NCBI GenBank assembly: GCA_031283975.1
Contig: JAITAT010000082.1
Location: 1-7,003, forward strand
Direction of reading: 5' to 3'
DNA: 7,003 bases
Source of the DNA: Synergistaceae bacterium
GTDB lineage: Bacteria > Synergistota > Synergistia > Synergistales > Synergistaceae
A program made the position numbers and the translations under genes. The notes under the pieces were generated by a model. The model was not told where the DNA came from. It did no database searches and saw nothing but the letters and a program-made list of their open reading frames with translations. Within the stretch, counting starts at the first letter, position 1, and the number at the start of each line of letters is the position of its first letter. This document shows, one piece after another, positions 1-6,042 of the stretch.

Positions 1-117
1 GGCGCGCCGGGCAAGATCGCATACATCGAAAAAATGTTGCGTGACGAGCATGAGATCGTGCGCGAAAAGGCGGCGTGGGCGCTTAGAGAAATTAAATTGC
101 GTGCGGCGCGGAGATAG
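1..117 (+). CDS. C-terminal end of a HEAT-repeat protein, possibly epoxyqueuosine reductase QueG (partial)
   Basis: Only the last 38 codons are present. They are in frame from base 1 and end at TAG 115-117. The peptide contains a segment reading EKMLRDEHEIVREKAAWAL, followed by a basic tail (LRAARR). The pattern 'D-x-x-x-x-VR-x-x-AAWAL' is typical of a HEAT or PBS-lyase-type repeat. QueG, the cobalamin and iron-sulfur enzyme of the last step of queuosine synthesis, often ends in such a repeat, which makes it the leading candidate. The catalytic part lies outside the window, so a generic HEAT-repeat protein is equally possible. The reading frame and stop are clear; the identity is a guess. The next 120 bases show no convincing terminator. 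Confidence 0.55.
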   Translation, partial: GAPGKIAYIEKMLRDEHEIVREKAAWALREIKLRAARR

Positions 118-240
118 ATTTATTCGGGTACAAATACCGCGGGATTTAAGCGGCGCGCGCTGATTTCCATTTCGCATGAACCTGTCAAATAGGCGAACAT
201 TGATATTGCATAGCGAACAGATAAACGCGGTTTTCTCTCA

Positions 241-687
241 TCAAGAATCTTGCTCGTTGATTCTGCTCAGTTTTTGCAAAATTTTCACAAAATATTCCCA
301 TTCAACGTCATCGAATTGCGCCCTGAAGGATTCCTGTGCCTTGCTCCAATATGGATCTGCTTGCTCTAAGATTTTTCTTCCTTTGTCCGCAATTGCGACC
401 AAGTTGGCCCTTGAAGCGTCGCTCGTATACATGCAGACGAATCCTTCGGTTTGCAACGATTTCAGCTTTCTTACAAGCGTCGTACGCTCCAAATGGGAAA
501 CTTGCGAGAGTTCATTCATCGTGAGCGGCCCGCAGCGTTTGATGTAACCAAGCAATGCGTATTGCGTGAGGTTCAATCCGCATTGAGCGAACAGATTTTG
601 ATAAAACCTACTGACTTCCCTTGACACCCAACGTGTGTTCATACAATGACAGGGCGTAAGGTTCGGAAATGTTTTATTTTCTTTCAT
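241..687 (-). CDS. MarR-family winged helix-turn-helix transcriptional regulator
   Basis: A 148-residue DNA-binding repressor of the MarR family, which act as dimers and usually respond to small phenolic ligands or thiol oxidation. The winged-helix core is visible at residues 39-100. It has the helix LTMNELSQVSHLERTTLVRK and a following SDASRANLVAIADKGR segment, the wing and 'TxxGR' region of the family. The C-terminal 'ADPYWSKAQ' is typical of a subfamily that also carries a Cys-x-Cys near the N-terminus (here C13 and C15), with further cysteines at 36, 52 and 85, so redox or metal sensing is conceivable. I chose ATG at 687 because a GGTGAT element lies about 10 bases upstream; an in-frame TTG at 714 would add nine hydrophobic residues and looks less likely. 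Parts of the gene are visibly more AT-rich than the flagellar and translation genes. The regulated target is not obvious: divergent from it is only a tRNA. Confidence 0.9.
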   Translation of the reverse strand: MKENKTFPNLTPCHCMNTRWVSREVSRFYQNLFAQCGLNLTQYALLGYIKRCGPLTMNELSQVSHLERTTLVRKLKSLQTEGFVCMYTSDASRANLVAIADKGRKILEQADPYWSKAQESFRAQFDDVEWEYFVKILQKLSRINEQDS

Positions 688-722
688 AATAATGAATATC
701 ACCACCACTTTCAAACAATAAA

Positions 723-747
723 GACTATGTGTACATACAACTTAGTC
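723..747. promoter_or_regulatory. Candidate MarR operator: imperfect inverted repeat
   Basis: GACTATGT and ACTTAGTC face each other across 9 bases. Seven of eight positions pair, with half-site centres 17 bases apart, and a TGTACA palindrome lies inside at 730-735. The repeat covers the transcription start predicted from the marR promoter (about 747). That is where a self-repressing MarR dimer would bind. The inverted repeat is seen directly; its use as an operator is inferred. Confidence 0.45.
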
Positions 748-753
748 GAGCAT

Positions 754-781
754 AGCATATTGATTTTATCTTTTTTGTCAA
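754..781 (-). promoter_or_regulatory. Sigma-70-type promoter of the marR gene
   Basis: On the minus strand a perfect TTGACA -35 (776-781) and a TATGCT -10 (754-759) are separated by 16 bases. This predicts a start near 747 and a leader of about 60 bases to the ATG at 687. The strength of the -35 suggests high unrepressed activity, consistent with repression at the overlapping inverted repeat 723-747. Confidence 0.65.
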
Positions 782-812
782 GCCTGATTGCAATTAGGAC
801 ACCCCGAATCCC

Positions 813-841
813 TTGACCGGCGCGTAAAAGACATGTAAAAT
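813..841 (+). promoter_or_regulatory. Sigma-70-type promoter of the tRNA-Pro gene
   Basis: TTGACC (813-818) and TAAAAT (836-841) have an ideal 17-base spacer. Transcription would begin near 848, only about 5 bases before the mature tRNA end at 853, so the precursor would have a very short 5' leader for RNase P. The promoter is back-to-back with the marR promoter; their -35 boxes are 31 bases apart. Confidence 0.75.
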
Positions 842-852
842 AATCCCTGCTT

Positions 853-930
853 CGGGATGTAGCGCAGCCTGGCTAGCGCACCTGCATGGGGTGCAGGGTG
901 TCGGAGGTTCAAATCCTCTCATCCCGACCA
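853..930 (+). tRNA. tRNA-Pro, anticodon GGG
   Basis: A complete cloverleaf can be folded by hand. The acceptor arms CGGGATG (853-859) and CATCCCG (920-926) pair fully. The D stem is GCGC/GCGC (862-865 and 876-879). The anticodon stem CCTGC/GCAGG (881-885 and 893-897) encloses loop ATGGGGT, so the anticodon is GGG at 888-890, with G at position 37. The T arm is GGAGG-TTCAAAT-CCTCT with one G-U pair. The C1-G72 pair and A73 are the bacterial proline identity elements, and G37 fits the usual m1G37. The CCA end is encoded (928-930). The gene stands alone with its own promoter and reads CCC and CCU codons. A T-rich stretch follows, but I see no separate terminator hairpin. Confidence 0.97.
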
Positions 931-989
931 TTTTTATTAAATTTTGATTGTTTTATACAAATTTTGCGAAAAATACTTATGCACCCCCT

Positions 990-1016
990 TAATACAGCCT
1001 CTTATACTGCCGATAA
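990..1016 (+). promoter_or_regulatory. Sigma-28 (FliA/SigD) flagellar promoter upstream of fliS
   Basis: The element GCCGATAA at 1009-1016 is an exact match to the sigma-28 -10 consensus. A TAAT at 990-993 sits exactly 15 bases upstream, where the consensus has TAAA. Transcription should start about 7 bases after the -10, leaving roughly a 45-base leader to the fliS ATG at 1071. The match to a flagellar sigma factor directly upstream of a flagellar chaperone gene makes chance unlikely, and places fliS and the genes behind it in the late flagellar class. Confidence 0.8.
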
Positions 1017-1070
1017 TAAAATATAGCTGATAACGCAAGGCCCAAACGCTATGGCATGGAGGCTGACTTA

Positions 1071-1526
1071 ATGGACGAACGTTTGACACAGCAGGCTCAG
1101 GATACTTATCGGATCAATCAGATCCAGATGGCCTCCAAGGAGCAGTTGCTGATAATCACCTACGATATCGGTATCAGGTCTTGTAACGCGGCGGAAAAGG
1201 CGATTGCGGCCGGAGACGCGGAACAGATAAACAGTAATCTGCAGAGAGCTCAGTCGGTGGTACGAGAACTCATGGTGACCCTCAATGTGGAACAGGGAGG
1301 AGAAGTGGCCTCCTCGCTTATGCGTTTGTACGATTTCATGTATTGCCAGTTGGTGGACGCCAACGTGAAACACGATACGAATATCGTGAGGAACGTGCGC
1401 TCCATGATGGAGGAACTGAAAGCCACCTGGCTCGAAGCGATAGCCAAACTCAAAAAAGAGGCGGCTAAGGGTAAAAAATCTCCTGCGATAACACCGCAGG
1501 CGGGAGGGACGAATTTTGCCTACTGA
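1071..1526 (+). CDS. fliS: Flagellar export chaperone FliS
   Basis: FliS binds flagellin in the cytoplasm, prevents early polymerisation and delivers it to the FlhA gate of the flagellar type III exporter. The 151-residue protein shows the family layout. An N-terminal Y13-x-x-NQ motif is followed by 'MASKEQLLIITYDIGI' (20-35), and the middle holds AQSVVRELMVTLNVEQGGE (60-78). Further on are 'LMRLYDFM' (83-90), 'ANVKHD' (97-102) and the conserved tryptophan W120 in 'ELKATWLEA'. After about residue 127 comes a Lys-rich, then Pro/Gly-rich tail. I start at ATG 1071 because GGAGG at 1058-1062 lies 8 bases upstream; ATG 1056 overlaps that site. fliD, its usual upstream neighbour, is absent: here fliS is first behind a sigma-28 promoter. 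Its 3' end overlaps the next gene by 11 bases, suggesting coupled translation. Confidence 0.95.
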   Translation: MDERLTQQAQDTYRINQIQMASKEQLLIITYDIGIRSCNAAEKAIAAGDAEQINSNLQRAQSVVRELMVTLNVEQGGEVASSLMRLYDFMYCQLVDANVKHDTNIVRNVRSMMEELKATWLEAIAKLKKEAAKGKKSPAITPQAGGTNFAY

Positions 1527-1977
1527 TTTTTTCAATACGCTCAGCTCGCTGGTTCAGGAAGAATTAAGCCTTTACAAATCACTCGAACTGCTCGTTGACG
1601 ATGAAGAAGCGCGCGTTCGCGAGTCGGACATGGAAGGTTTGCTGGATGTTCTTCAGCGCAAGCAGGCCATCATATCGCGGCAGGAAGATCTGCTAGAAAG
1701 ATGGAACAAAATTTCCGAATCTCTGGGAATTTCAGACGGCAGAGAAGGACCCGTTTTCTGGAACTCGATAGCGGTTCGTATAGGCGAAAGCGGGTACAAT
1801 CAGATAGTGTGCAACATAAACGATATCCGCGAACTCGGTCAGAAACTTCTGCACAAGGAGGGAGAAATAAGAAAAGCCCTTGAAGATCACCTCGCCGAGA
1901 TGCGCGCAACACTGCTTAAAATGGGCCGTAACCGGGCGGCGATGAAAAGCTATTCTCAGGGTATGACCGCGTTTTAA
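1516..1977 (+). CDS. FlgN-like flagellar chaperone
   Basis: A 153-residue, highly charged and almost entirely helical protein. Its leucine/glutamate-rich heptad pattern (residues 5-65 and 95-140) and its ending, GRNRAAMKSYSQG, resemble the FlgN family. FlgN-type chaperones hold the hook-filament junction proteins FlgK and FlgL before export. The similarity is of the low-complexity coiled-coil kind, so a FliT-type (FliD) chaperone is a real alternative, especially as fliT commonly follows fliS. The start is TTG at 1516, with GGAGGG at 1503-1508 seven bases upstream. This places the start inside the end of fliS, so ribosomes finishing fliS can reinitiate here. It is part of the same sigma-28-driven unit as fliS and ends 7 bases before the metalloprotease gene. 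Confidence 0.75.
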   Translation: MPTDFFNTLSSLVQEELSLYKSLELLVDDEEARVRESDMEGLLDVLQRKQAIISRQEDLLERWNKISESLGISDGREGPVFWNSIAVRIGESGYNQIVCNINDIRELGQKLLHKEGEIRKALEDHLAEMRATLLKMGRNRAAMKSYSQGMTAF

Positions 1978-1984
1978 CGCCGCC

Positions 1985-3109
1985 ATGAAAGGTAGCGGTA
2001 TTTTCGCGGTAATAGCGGTTGTGATGTTTTTCGCATCGGGGGCGGTTATAGCCGCCCCCGATGCCGTATCGCCGGACATGTCGCCGCGGTCCGACGCGAC
2101 ACCGCAGGAAAAAAAACTGAGCGACCGGGCCGCCGCGGAAATAGAAAAGACATGGCCGGTATTGGTAAACCCGGTATACAGAGCGAAGGTCGAAACGATA
2201 GTGAACAGGCTCAGCCCTTATATGGAGCGCAATCTTCCCTTTGACATCGGCATAATTGACCACAAAATGGTGAACGCATTTGCCCTCGCCGGCGGTAAAA
2301 TGTACGTGACGACGGGAATGCTGGATTTCGTCAAAACCGACACGGAACTTGCCGGGGTCGTTGCGCACGAGATGGTTCACGCGGATAAAAAGCATGTCAT
2401 AATACAATCGGCCAGAAACAACAGAATGACGCTGCTCGCCATCGCCACGGCTATAGTGAGCAAAGGCAGCGCGGCCGCCATGGTTGCCGCGAACGTTCTG
2501 CAAGTGGCGATAATGGGAGCCTACAGCATAGACCTCGAAAAGGAAGCTGACGGTCTGGGCATAGACATTCTCGCCCGCGCGGGATACAACCCAGTCGGCA
2601 TGCTGACGGTACAGGAGCGCCTCAAAGAGGAACGTCTGAAACATCCCGACATCAACCCCGGAATATACCAGACTCACCCCGAAACCGACGAGCGGATAGC
2701 CTCGGCCGAAAAATATCTCAACGATCACGGCATTCCCATCCGAAGGAAATACGCCCTCGGCAACCTCAGGACGTCGGTCGGGGAAACGTCGGGAGATATT
2801 GAAGCGACTCTCCTAATAGACGACACGGAAGTGTGGCGCGGACGCGGTGATGAGCCGACCAGGAAACTTTTCGGCCGGGTCGCCGGCGATCTCTGGGAGT
2901 ACCTGCAACTGGAAACAGTCCCTTTCGACGTAAGAATTGAAAGCGGCGGGGACGGCGCGAATCAGGTTTTTTACGTGGGTTCGAGAAAAATAGCCGCCTC
3001 GGACGAACTGCCTCAGGGCACGGAACCACTGCGGACATTGCGTGAAAACGTGCAAAAAGTCCTGTCCGACGCGAGAATGACTCACCCGATGGCGGACTAT
3101 TACAAATAG
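1985..3109 (+). CDS. Secreted M48-family zinc metalloprotease with an unassigned C-terminal region
   Basis: A 374-residue exported protease. Residues 1-23 form a signal peptide: MK, a hydrophobic core, then likely cleavage after VIA. The catalytic motif HEMVH is at 128-132 (two zinc-binding histidines and the general base E129) in 'ELAGVVAHEMVHADKKHV'. The probable third zinc ligand is E185 in EKEAD (185-189), followed by 'ARAGYNP'. 'THPETDERI' (230-238) matches the conserved HP-x-x-x-x-R segment of BepA-like M48 proteins, whose histidine can cap the zinc site. A hydrophobic stretch (149-180) separates the two motif groups. Residues from about 255 form an extra domain of some 120 residues that I cannot assign. 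The family degrades misfolded envelope proteins or processes outer-membrane proteins. No good ribosome binding site precedes ATG 1985, and the previous stop is 7 bases away, so translation probably depends on coupling. The location implies expression with late flagellar genes. Confidence 0.88.
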   Translation: MKGSGIFAVIAVVMFFASGAVIAAPDAVSPDMSPRSDATPQEKKLSDRAAAEIEKTWPVLVNPVYRAKVETIVNRLSPYMERNLPFDIGIIDHKMVNAFALAGGKMYVTTGMLDFVKTDTELAGVVAHEMVHADKKHVIIQSARNNRMTLLAIATAIVSKGSAAAMVAANVLQVAIMGAYSIDLEKEADGLGIDILARAGYNPVGMLTVQERLKEERLKHPDINPGIYQTHPETDERIASAEKYLNDHGIPIRRKYALGNLRTSVGETSGDIEATLLIDDTEVWRGRGDEPTRKLFGRVAGDLWEYLQLETVPFDVRIESGGDGANQVFYVGSRKIAASDELPQGTEPLRTLRENVQKVLSDARMTHPMADYYK

Positions 3110-3111
3110 CC

Positions 3112-3130
3112 GGACGATTTTTACTCGTCC
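3112..3130 (+). terminator. Hairpin terminator between the convergent protease and frr genes
   Basis: GGACGA (3112-3117) and TCGTCC (3125-3130) form a perfect 6-bp stem with a 7-base loop. On the plus strand a T-rich run (3131-3150) follows, so it could end the flagellar/protease transcript. On the minus strand the stem is followed by sequence poor in T, so it is a weaker stop for frr. The loop contains the frr stop codon. Confidence 0.45.
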
Positions 3131-3678
3131 ATTATTTCTTTCTCTTTCTCCGCCAGTATGACGTCGATTTTTTTAATCGTCTCGTCGGTTATATCCTGAA
3201 CTTCCTTCTGGTATTTTTTGAGTTCGTCCTCGCCTATTTTGGAGTCTTTCTCCAATTTTTTGAACGAATCCACTGTTTCACGGCGGATATTGCGCACTGC
3301 CACCCGCGATTCCTCGGCGTATTTGTTCACCAGCTTTGTCAGTTCGCCGCGCCGTTCGCGCGTCAGTTCGGGAATGTTGAGCCTGATGACTTCGCCGTCA
3401 GGCTGCGGGTTGATTCCCAGAGGAGACGCCTGTATAGCTTTTTCGACGGCTTTGAGAGCCGTTTTATCCCAAACCGTTATCACTATTTGCCGCGGTTCGG
3501 GAATATTCACCGTGCCCAGTTGCTTGAGGGGCATCACCGTTCCAAAATAATCGACCTTGATGTCCTCGACCAGAGCGGGGTGCGCCCGCCCGGTTCTGAC
3601 TCCGGCGTATGTTCCCCTCAGATGTTCGAGGGTTTTTGCCGCGCGATTTTTCAAATCCTTCAGCAAATTTTGAGGCAT
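3121..3678 (-). CDS. frr: Ribosome recycling factor
   Basis: RRF works with EF-G to split the post-termination ribosome so that subunits can be reused; it is essential in most bacteria. The 185-residue length equals that of the E. coli protein. Diagnostic segments are RTGRAHPALVEDIKVDYFGT (28-47), the domain II stretch 'NIPEPRQIVI' (58-67), SPLGINPQPDGEVIRLNIP (85-103), and 'ELTRERRGELTKLVNKYAEE' (104-123). It also has R129 and R132 in 'RVAVRNIRRE', arginines used for 50S contact in the family. I start at ATG 3678 because AAGGAG lies 8 bases upstream; the GTG at 3687 overlaps that site. The gene follows pyrH after 28 bases, as in many bacteria, and closes the cluster. uppS and cdsA, often found next, are not here; the protease gene converges instead. 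Confidence 0.97.
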   Translation of the reverse strand: MPQNLLKDLKNRAAKTLEHLRGTYAGVRTGRAHPALVEDIKVDYFGTVMPLKQLGTVNIPEPRQIVITVWDKTALKAVEKAIQASPLGINPQPDGEVIRLNIPELTRERRGELTKLVNKYAEESRVAVRNIRRETVDSFKKLEKDSKIGEDELKKYQKEVQDITDETIKKIDVILAEKEKEIMDE

Positions 3679-3706
3679 TCGCAGCACTCCTTTATCGGTG
3701 ATTTCG

Positions 3707-4420
3707 TCACGATACGATCGAACCTATTCGCTCTCCGGCGATAAGCAGCCTTGCCAGATTGCCCTTCTTCTGTACGTTGAAGACGATTATGGGCATTTTA
3801 TTCTCCATACAGAGCGAGAAAGCCGCCCCGTCCATCACTTTGAGATGCAACCCGATGGCGTCATCGAAACCGACCTCCGGCATAAACCTAGCGTCCGGGA
3901 ATTTGACCGGATCTTTATCATATATACCATCTACCTTCGTAGCTTTCAATAGGCATTCGGATTTAATCTCCGAAGCGCGCAGCGCGGCCGCCGTGTCCGT
4001 CGAAAAATACGGCGATCCGGTTCCCGCCGCGAAAATCAGAACGCGGCCTTTTTCAAGGTGGCGAACGGCGCGGCGGGTGATAAAAGGTTCGGCCACAGAG
4101 CGCATTTCTATCGCCGTCTGCACCCTCGTGGGCATTCCCAATTGCTCCAGGGCGTTCTGCAGCGCGAGCGCGTTTATCACGGTCGCAAGCATGCCCATTT
4201 GGTCGGCCTGCACACGATCCATGCCCTGTTCCACGGCCCGCGCGCCGCGTATGAAATTTCCCCCGCCCACGACCATGGCGGTCTCTATTCCAGCTTGAGC
4301 TATTTCGGCTATCTCCCGGCATATATCGTTGATGACGGGGTAATTAAGTCCGGATCTTTCATCCCCGGCGAGTATTTCACCGGACAGTTTCAGCAATATT
4401 CTCTTATATCTTATCGGCAC
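3707..4420 (-). CDS. pyrH: UMP kinase
   Basis: Phosphorylates UMP to UDP with ATP, the entry to all UTP and CTP synthesis. It is a cytoplasmic homohexamer of the amino-acid-kinase fold. The 237-residue protein has the N-terminal phosphate-binding KLSGE (11-15) and GGGNFIRG (52-59). It also has D73 in 'QADQMGMLATVINAL', and the bacterial UMP kinase signature GTGSPYFSTDTAAALRA (133-149). KATKVDGIYDKDP follows at about 162-174. I start at GTG 4420 because GGGGGGAG (4429-4436) sits 8 bases upstream; GTG 4426 would leave only 2 bases. A strong hairpin terminator lies immediately upstream, between this gene and tsf. There is no room for a promoter between that terminator and the start, so expression must come from read-through or from a promoter inside tsf. 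Confidence 0.97.
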   Translation of the reverse strand: MPIRYKRILLKLSGEILAGDERSGLNYPVINDICREIAEIAQAGIETAMVVGGGNFIRGARAVEQGMDRVQADQMGMLATVINALALQNALEQLGMPTRVQTAIEMRSVAEPFITRRAVRHLEKGRVLIFAAGTGSPYFSTDTAAALRASEIKSECLLKATKVDGIYDKDPVKFPDARFMPEVGFDDAIGLHLKVMDGAAFSLCMENKMPIIVFNVQKKGNLARLLIAGERIGSIVS

Positions 4421-4448
4421 GTCCACCGCTCCCCCCGAACGATATATG

Positions 4449-4475
4449 AAAAAGGCGAGGGATAACTCCCCCGCC
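4449..4475 (-). terminator. Intrinsic terminator or attenuator between tsf and pyrH
   Basis: On the minus strand GGCGGGGGA (4475-4467) and TCCCTCGCC (4462-4454) form a 9-bp stem with one G-T pair and a GTTA tetraloop. TTTTT follows directly (4453-4449). This is a textbook rho-independent terminator, starting 21 bases beyond the tsf stop codon and ending 12 bases before the pyrH ribosome binding site. Because pyrH and frr have no visible promoter of their own, partial termination would set them below rpsB-tsf. The 3' arm could alternatively pair with the pyrH ribosome binding site. Confidence 0.85.
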
Positions 4476-4496
4476 CCGGAATCGCGTCTATGTCCG

Positions 4497-5087
4497 CTAC
4501 GCTCCTATGGCGAACCTCGCCATCCTGCGAACGACTATGTTTTCACCCATCTTCGCTATATCGGCGACGATGAGGTCTTTAATTTTGACCTTGGGATCGC
4601 GGATGTAGTTCTGCTCCAAAAGACAGTTGTCCTGATAGAAAGCGTTTATCTTGCCGTCGGCTATCCTGTCGAGCATCTTCTCCGGTTTTCCCTCTTCCAG
4701 AGCTTGTTTGCGGTATATGTCCCTCTCGCGCTCCAGATCGTCCGCGGAAACGTCCTCTATCGATATGTACGACGGATTCGCGGCGGCAATCTGCATGCAC
4801 AGTTCGTGTCCGAGTGTCTTGAATTCGTCGGTTTTGGCGACAAAGTCGGTTTCGCAATTGAGTTCGAGCAAAACGCCTATCTTGTTGTTGGTGTGAATAT
4901 AGCTGAACACACTTCCCTGCAAGGCGACGCGCTCCGCTTTTTTAGCGGCTTTCGCAAGCCCCTTTTCGCGAAGATAATCTATAGCTTTCTCGATGCCGCC
5001 GCACTCGGCAAGGGCGTTCCGGCAGTCCATCATGCCGGCTCCGGTGCGAGCGCGCAGTTCTTTTACAGATTCGGTGTCAACAGCCAT
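4497..5087 (-). CDS. tsf: Translation elongation factor EF-Ts, short form
   Basis: EF-Ts exchanges GDP for GTP on EF-Tu. Both family signatures are present. The first is ELRARTGAGMMDCRNAL (10-26), with Arg at the usual Lys position (R23). The second is ELNCETDFVAK (75-85), whose TDFVA inserts into EF-Tu. The N-terminal UBA-like domain occupies about 1-55. At 196 residues it is much shorter than the 283-residue E. coli protein and matches the single-core form known from Thermus and some deep-branching bacteria. The start is ATG 5087: AAGGAG lies about 10 bases upstream and the N-terminal signature begins right after it. An open frame continues upstream inside rpsB but is not coding. The start is one base after the rpsB stop, so the two are translationally coupled. 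Confidence 0.97.
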   Translation of the reverse strand: MAVDTESVKELRARTGAGMMDCRNALAECGGIEKAIDYLREKGLAKAAKKAERVALQGSVFSYIHTNNKIGVLLELNCETDFVAKTDEFKTLGHELCMQIAAANPSYISIEDVSADDLERERDIYRKQALEEGKPEKMLDRIADGKINAFYQDNCLLEQNYIRDPKVKIKDLIVADIAKMGENIVVRRMARFAIGA

Positions 5088-5088
5088 G

Positions 5089-5940
5089 TCATATCGACTC
5101 CTTCCAGCCTTTACGTTCCTCCAGTTCCTGATTTGCCGCTTTTTCGCCGACCGCGGAGTATTCGTCGTCCAGCTTCTCGCGTATCTCGATGGTTTCAGCG
5201 CCCGCGGACATCTCCTCGTCGTCGCCGAATTCCCGGGCATGCGGCGCCCCGCTGTCGACACCCTGACGCCCTTCTATATAAGCGTTGGCCATCAGGTTCA
5301 CTATGAGTTCGATAGCTCTGATCGCGTCGTCGTTGCCCGGAATGGGGTAATCTATGATTTCGGGGTCGCAGTTGGTATCGACTATCGCGATCACGGGCAC
5401 ACTCAATTTGCGGGCCTCCATGACGGCAATCGTCTCTCTGCGCGGATCTATGATAAACAGCGCGCTCGGGACTTCCTTCATGTCCTTTATGCCGGAGAGA
5501 TATTTTCCAAGTTTCTCCCCTTCTTTGTGCAGTTTGATGACCTCTTTTTTAGGATATCTGTTGATGGAACCGTCCGCATCCATCGTTTCAAGCTCCACCA
5601 TGCGGTTGACGCGCTTGCGGATGGTGGAAAAGTTGGTGAGGAGCCCGCCAAGCCATCTCTGATTTATGAAAAACTGCCCGCACCTCAGAGCCTCGTCGCG
5701 GATGGGATCCTGTGCCTGACGCTTAGTCCCGACGAAAAGCACGCTGCCGTTGTTTTTCGCCACCTCGCGCACGAAATCGTAAGCCTTCTCGAGGCCTTTG
5801 ACGGTTTTTTGAAGATCGATGATATAAATGCCGTTTCTCTCGGTAAAAATATACGGCTTCATCTTCGGGTTCCATCTGCGGGTCTGATGGCCGAAGTGAA
5901 CACCGCACTCCAACAGTTGTTTCATATTGACTACGCCCAA
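5089..5940 (-). CDS. rpsB: 30S ribosomal protein S2
   Basis: S2 sits on the back of the 30S head-body junction and is needed for S1 binding where S1 is present. The N-terminus '[20 protein letters not shown]' (6-25), 'YIIDLQKT' (39-46), the '[12 protein letters not shown]' segment near residue 100 and 'DPRRE' with 'AIVDTNCDP' further on are diagnostic. At 283 residues it is about 40 longer than E. coli S2. The extra length is a charged, Glu-rich tail from about residue 228 to the end. The start is TTG at 5940: AAGGAGG lies 7 bases upstream and the next residues GVVNMKQ fit the family (often MAVVxMKQ). A TTG start on a highly expressed ribosomal protein gene is uncommon. It heads the rpsB-tsf unit. 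Confidence 0.97.
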   Translation of the reverse strand: MGVVNMKQLLECGVHFGHQTRRWNPKMKPYIFTERNGIYIIDLQKTVKGLEKAYDFVREVAKNNGSVLFVGTKRQAQDPIRDEALRCGQFFINQRWLGGLLTNFSTIRKRVNRMVELETMDADGSINRYPKKEVIKLHKEGEKLGKYLSGIKDMKEVPSALFIIDPRRETIAVMEARKLSVPVIAIVDTNCDPEIIDYPIPGNDDAIRAIELIVNLMANAYIEGRQGVDSGAPHAREFGDDEEMSAGAETIEIREKLDDEYSAVGEKAANQELEERKGWKESI

Positions 5941-6042
5941 AATTATTCCTCCTTGTTTTTACCTCCGCGGGATTCTCTCCGCCAGACCCACCGATTACCG
6001 GCGACAAGCTGACGATCCCCCCGCGTGTGTTTTAGCTAGGGA

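Noticed and set aside
118..180. Possible terminator after the partial HEAT-repeat gene
   Set aside because: Only a 4-bp stem (GGTA/TACC at about 127-138) is present, with no T-run.
193..219. Short direct repeat GCGAACA at 193-199 and 213-219
   Set aside because: Seven bases is too short to be meaningful, and no further copies or target-site context are visible.
1068..1535. A 155-codon minus-strand open frame opposite fliS
   Set aside because: It is the shadow of fliS; the product is Arg/His/Phe-rich and no initiation signals are present.
1916..2728. A 270-codon minus-strand open frame opposite the M48 protease
   Set aside because: The plus strand encodes an unmistakable signal peptide and HEMVH zinc site. 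The antisense product is His/Arg/Tyr-rich without any domain.
5088..5261. N-terminal extension of the tsf reading frame
   Set aside because: The extension lies inside rpsB in another frame and is Arg-rich. The conserved EF-Ts N-terminus begins at ATG 5087 with its own ribosome binding site.
4446..6012. Two long plus-strand open frames of 286 and 339 codons opposite tsf and rpsB
   Set aside because: They lie antisense to clearly conserved rpsB and tsf, overlap each other, have no ribosome binding sites and show no family features. They arise from codon bias on the opposite strand.
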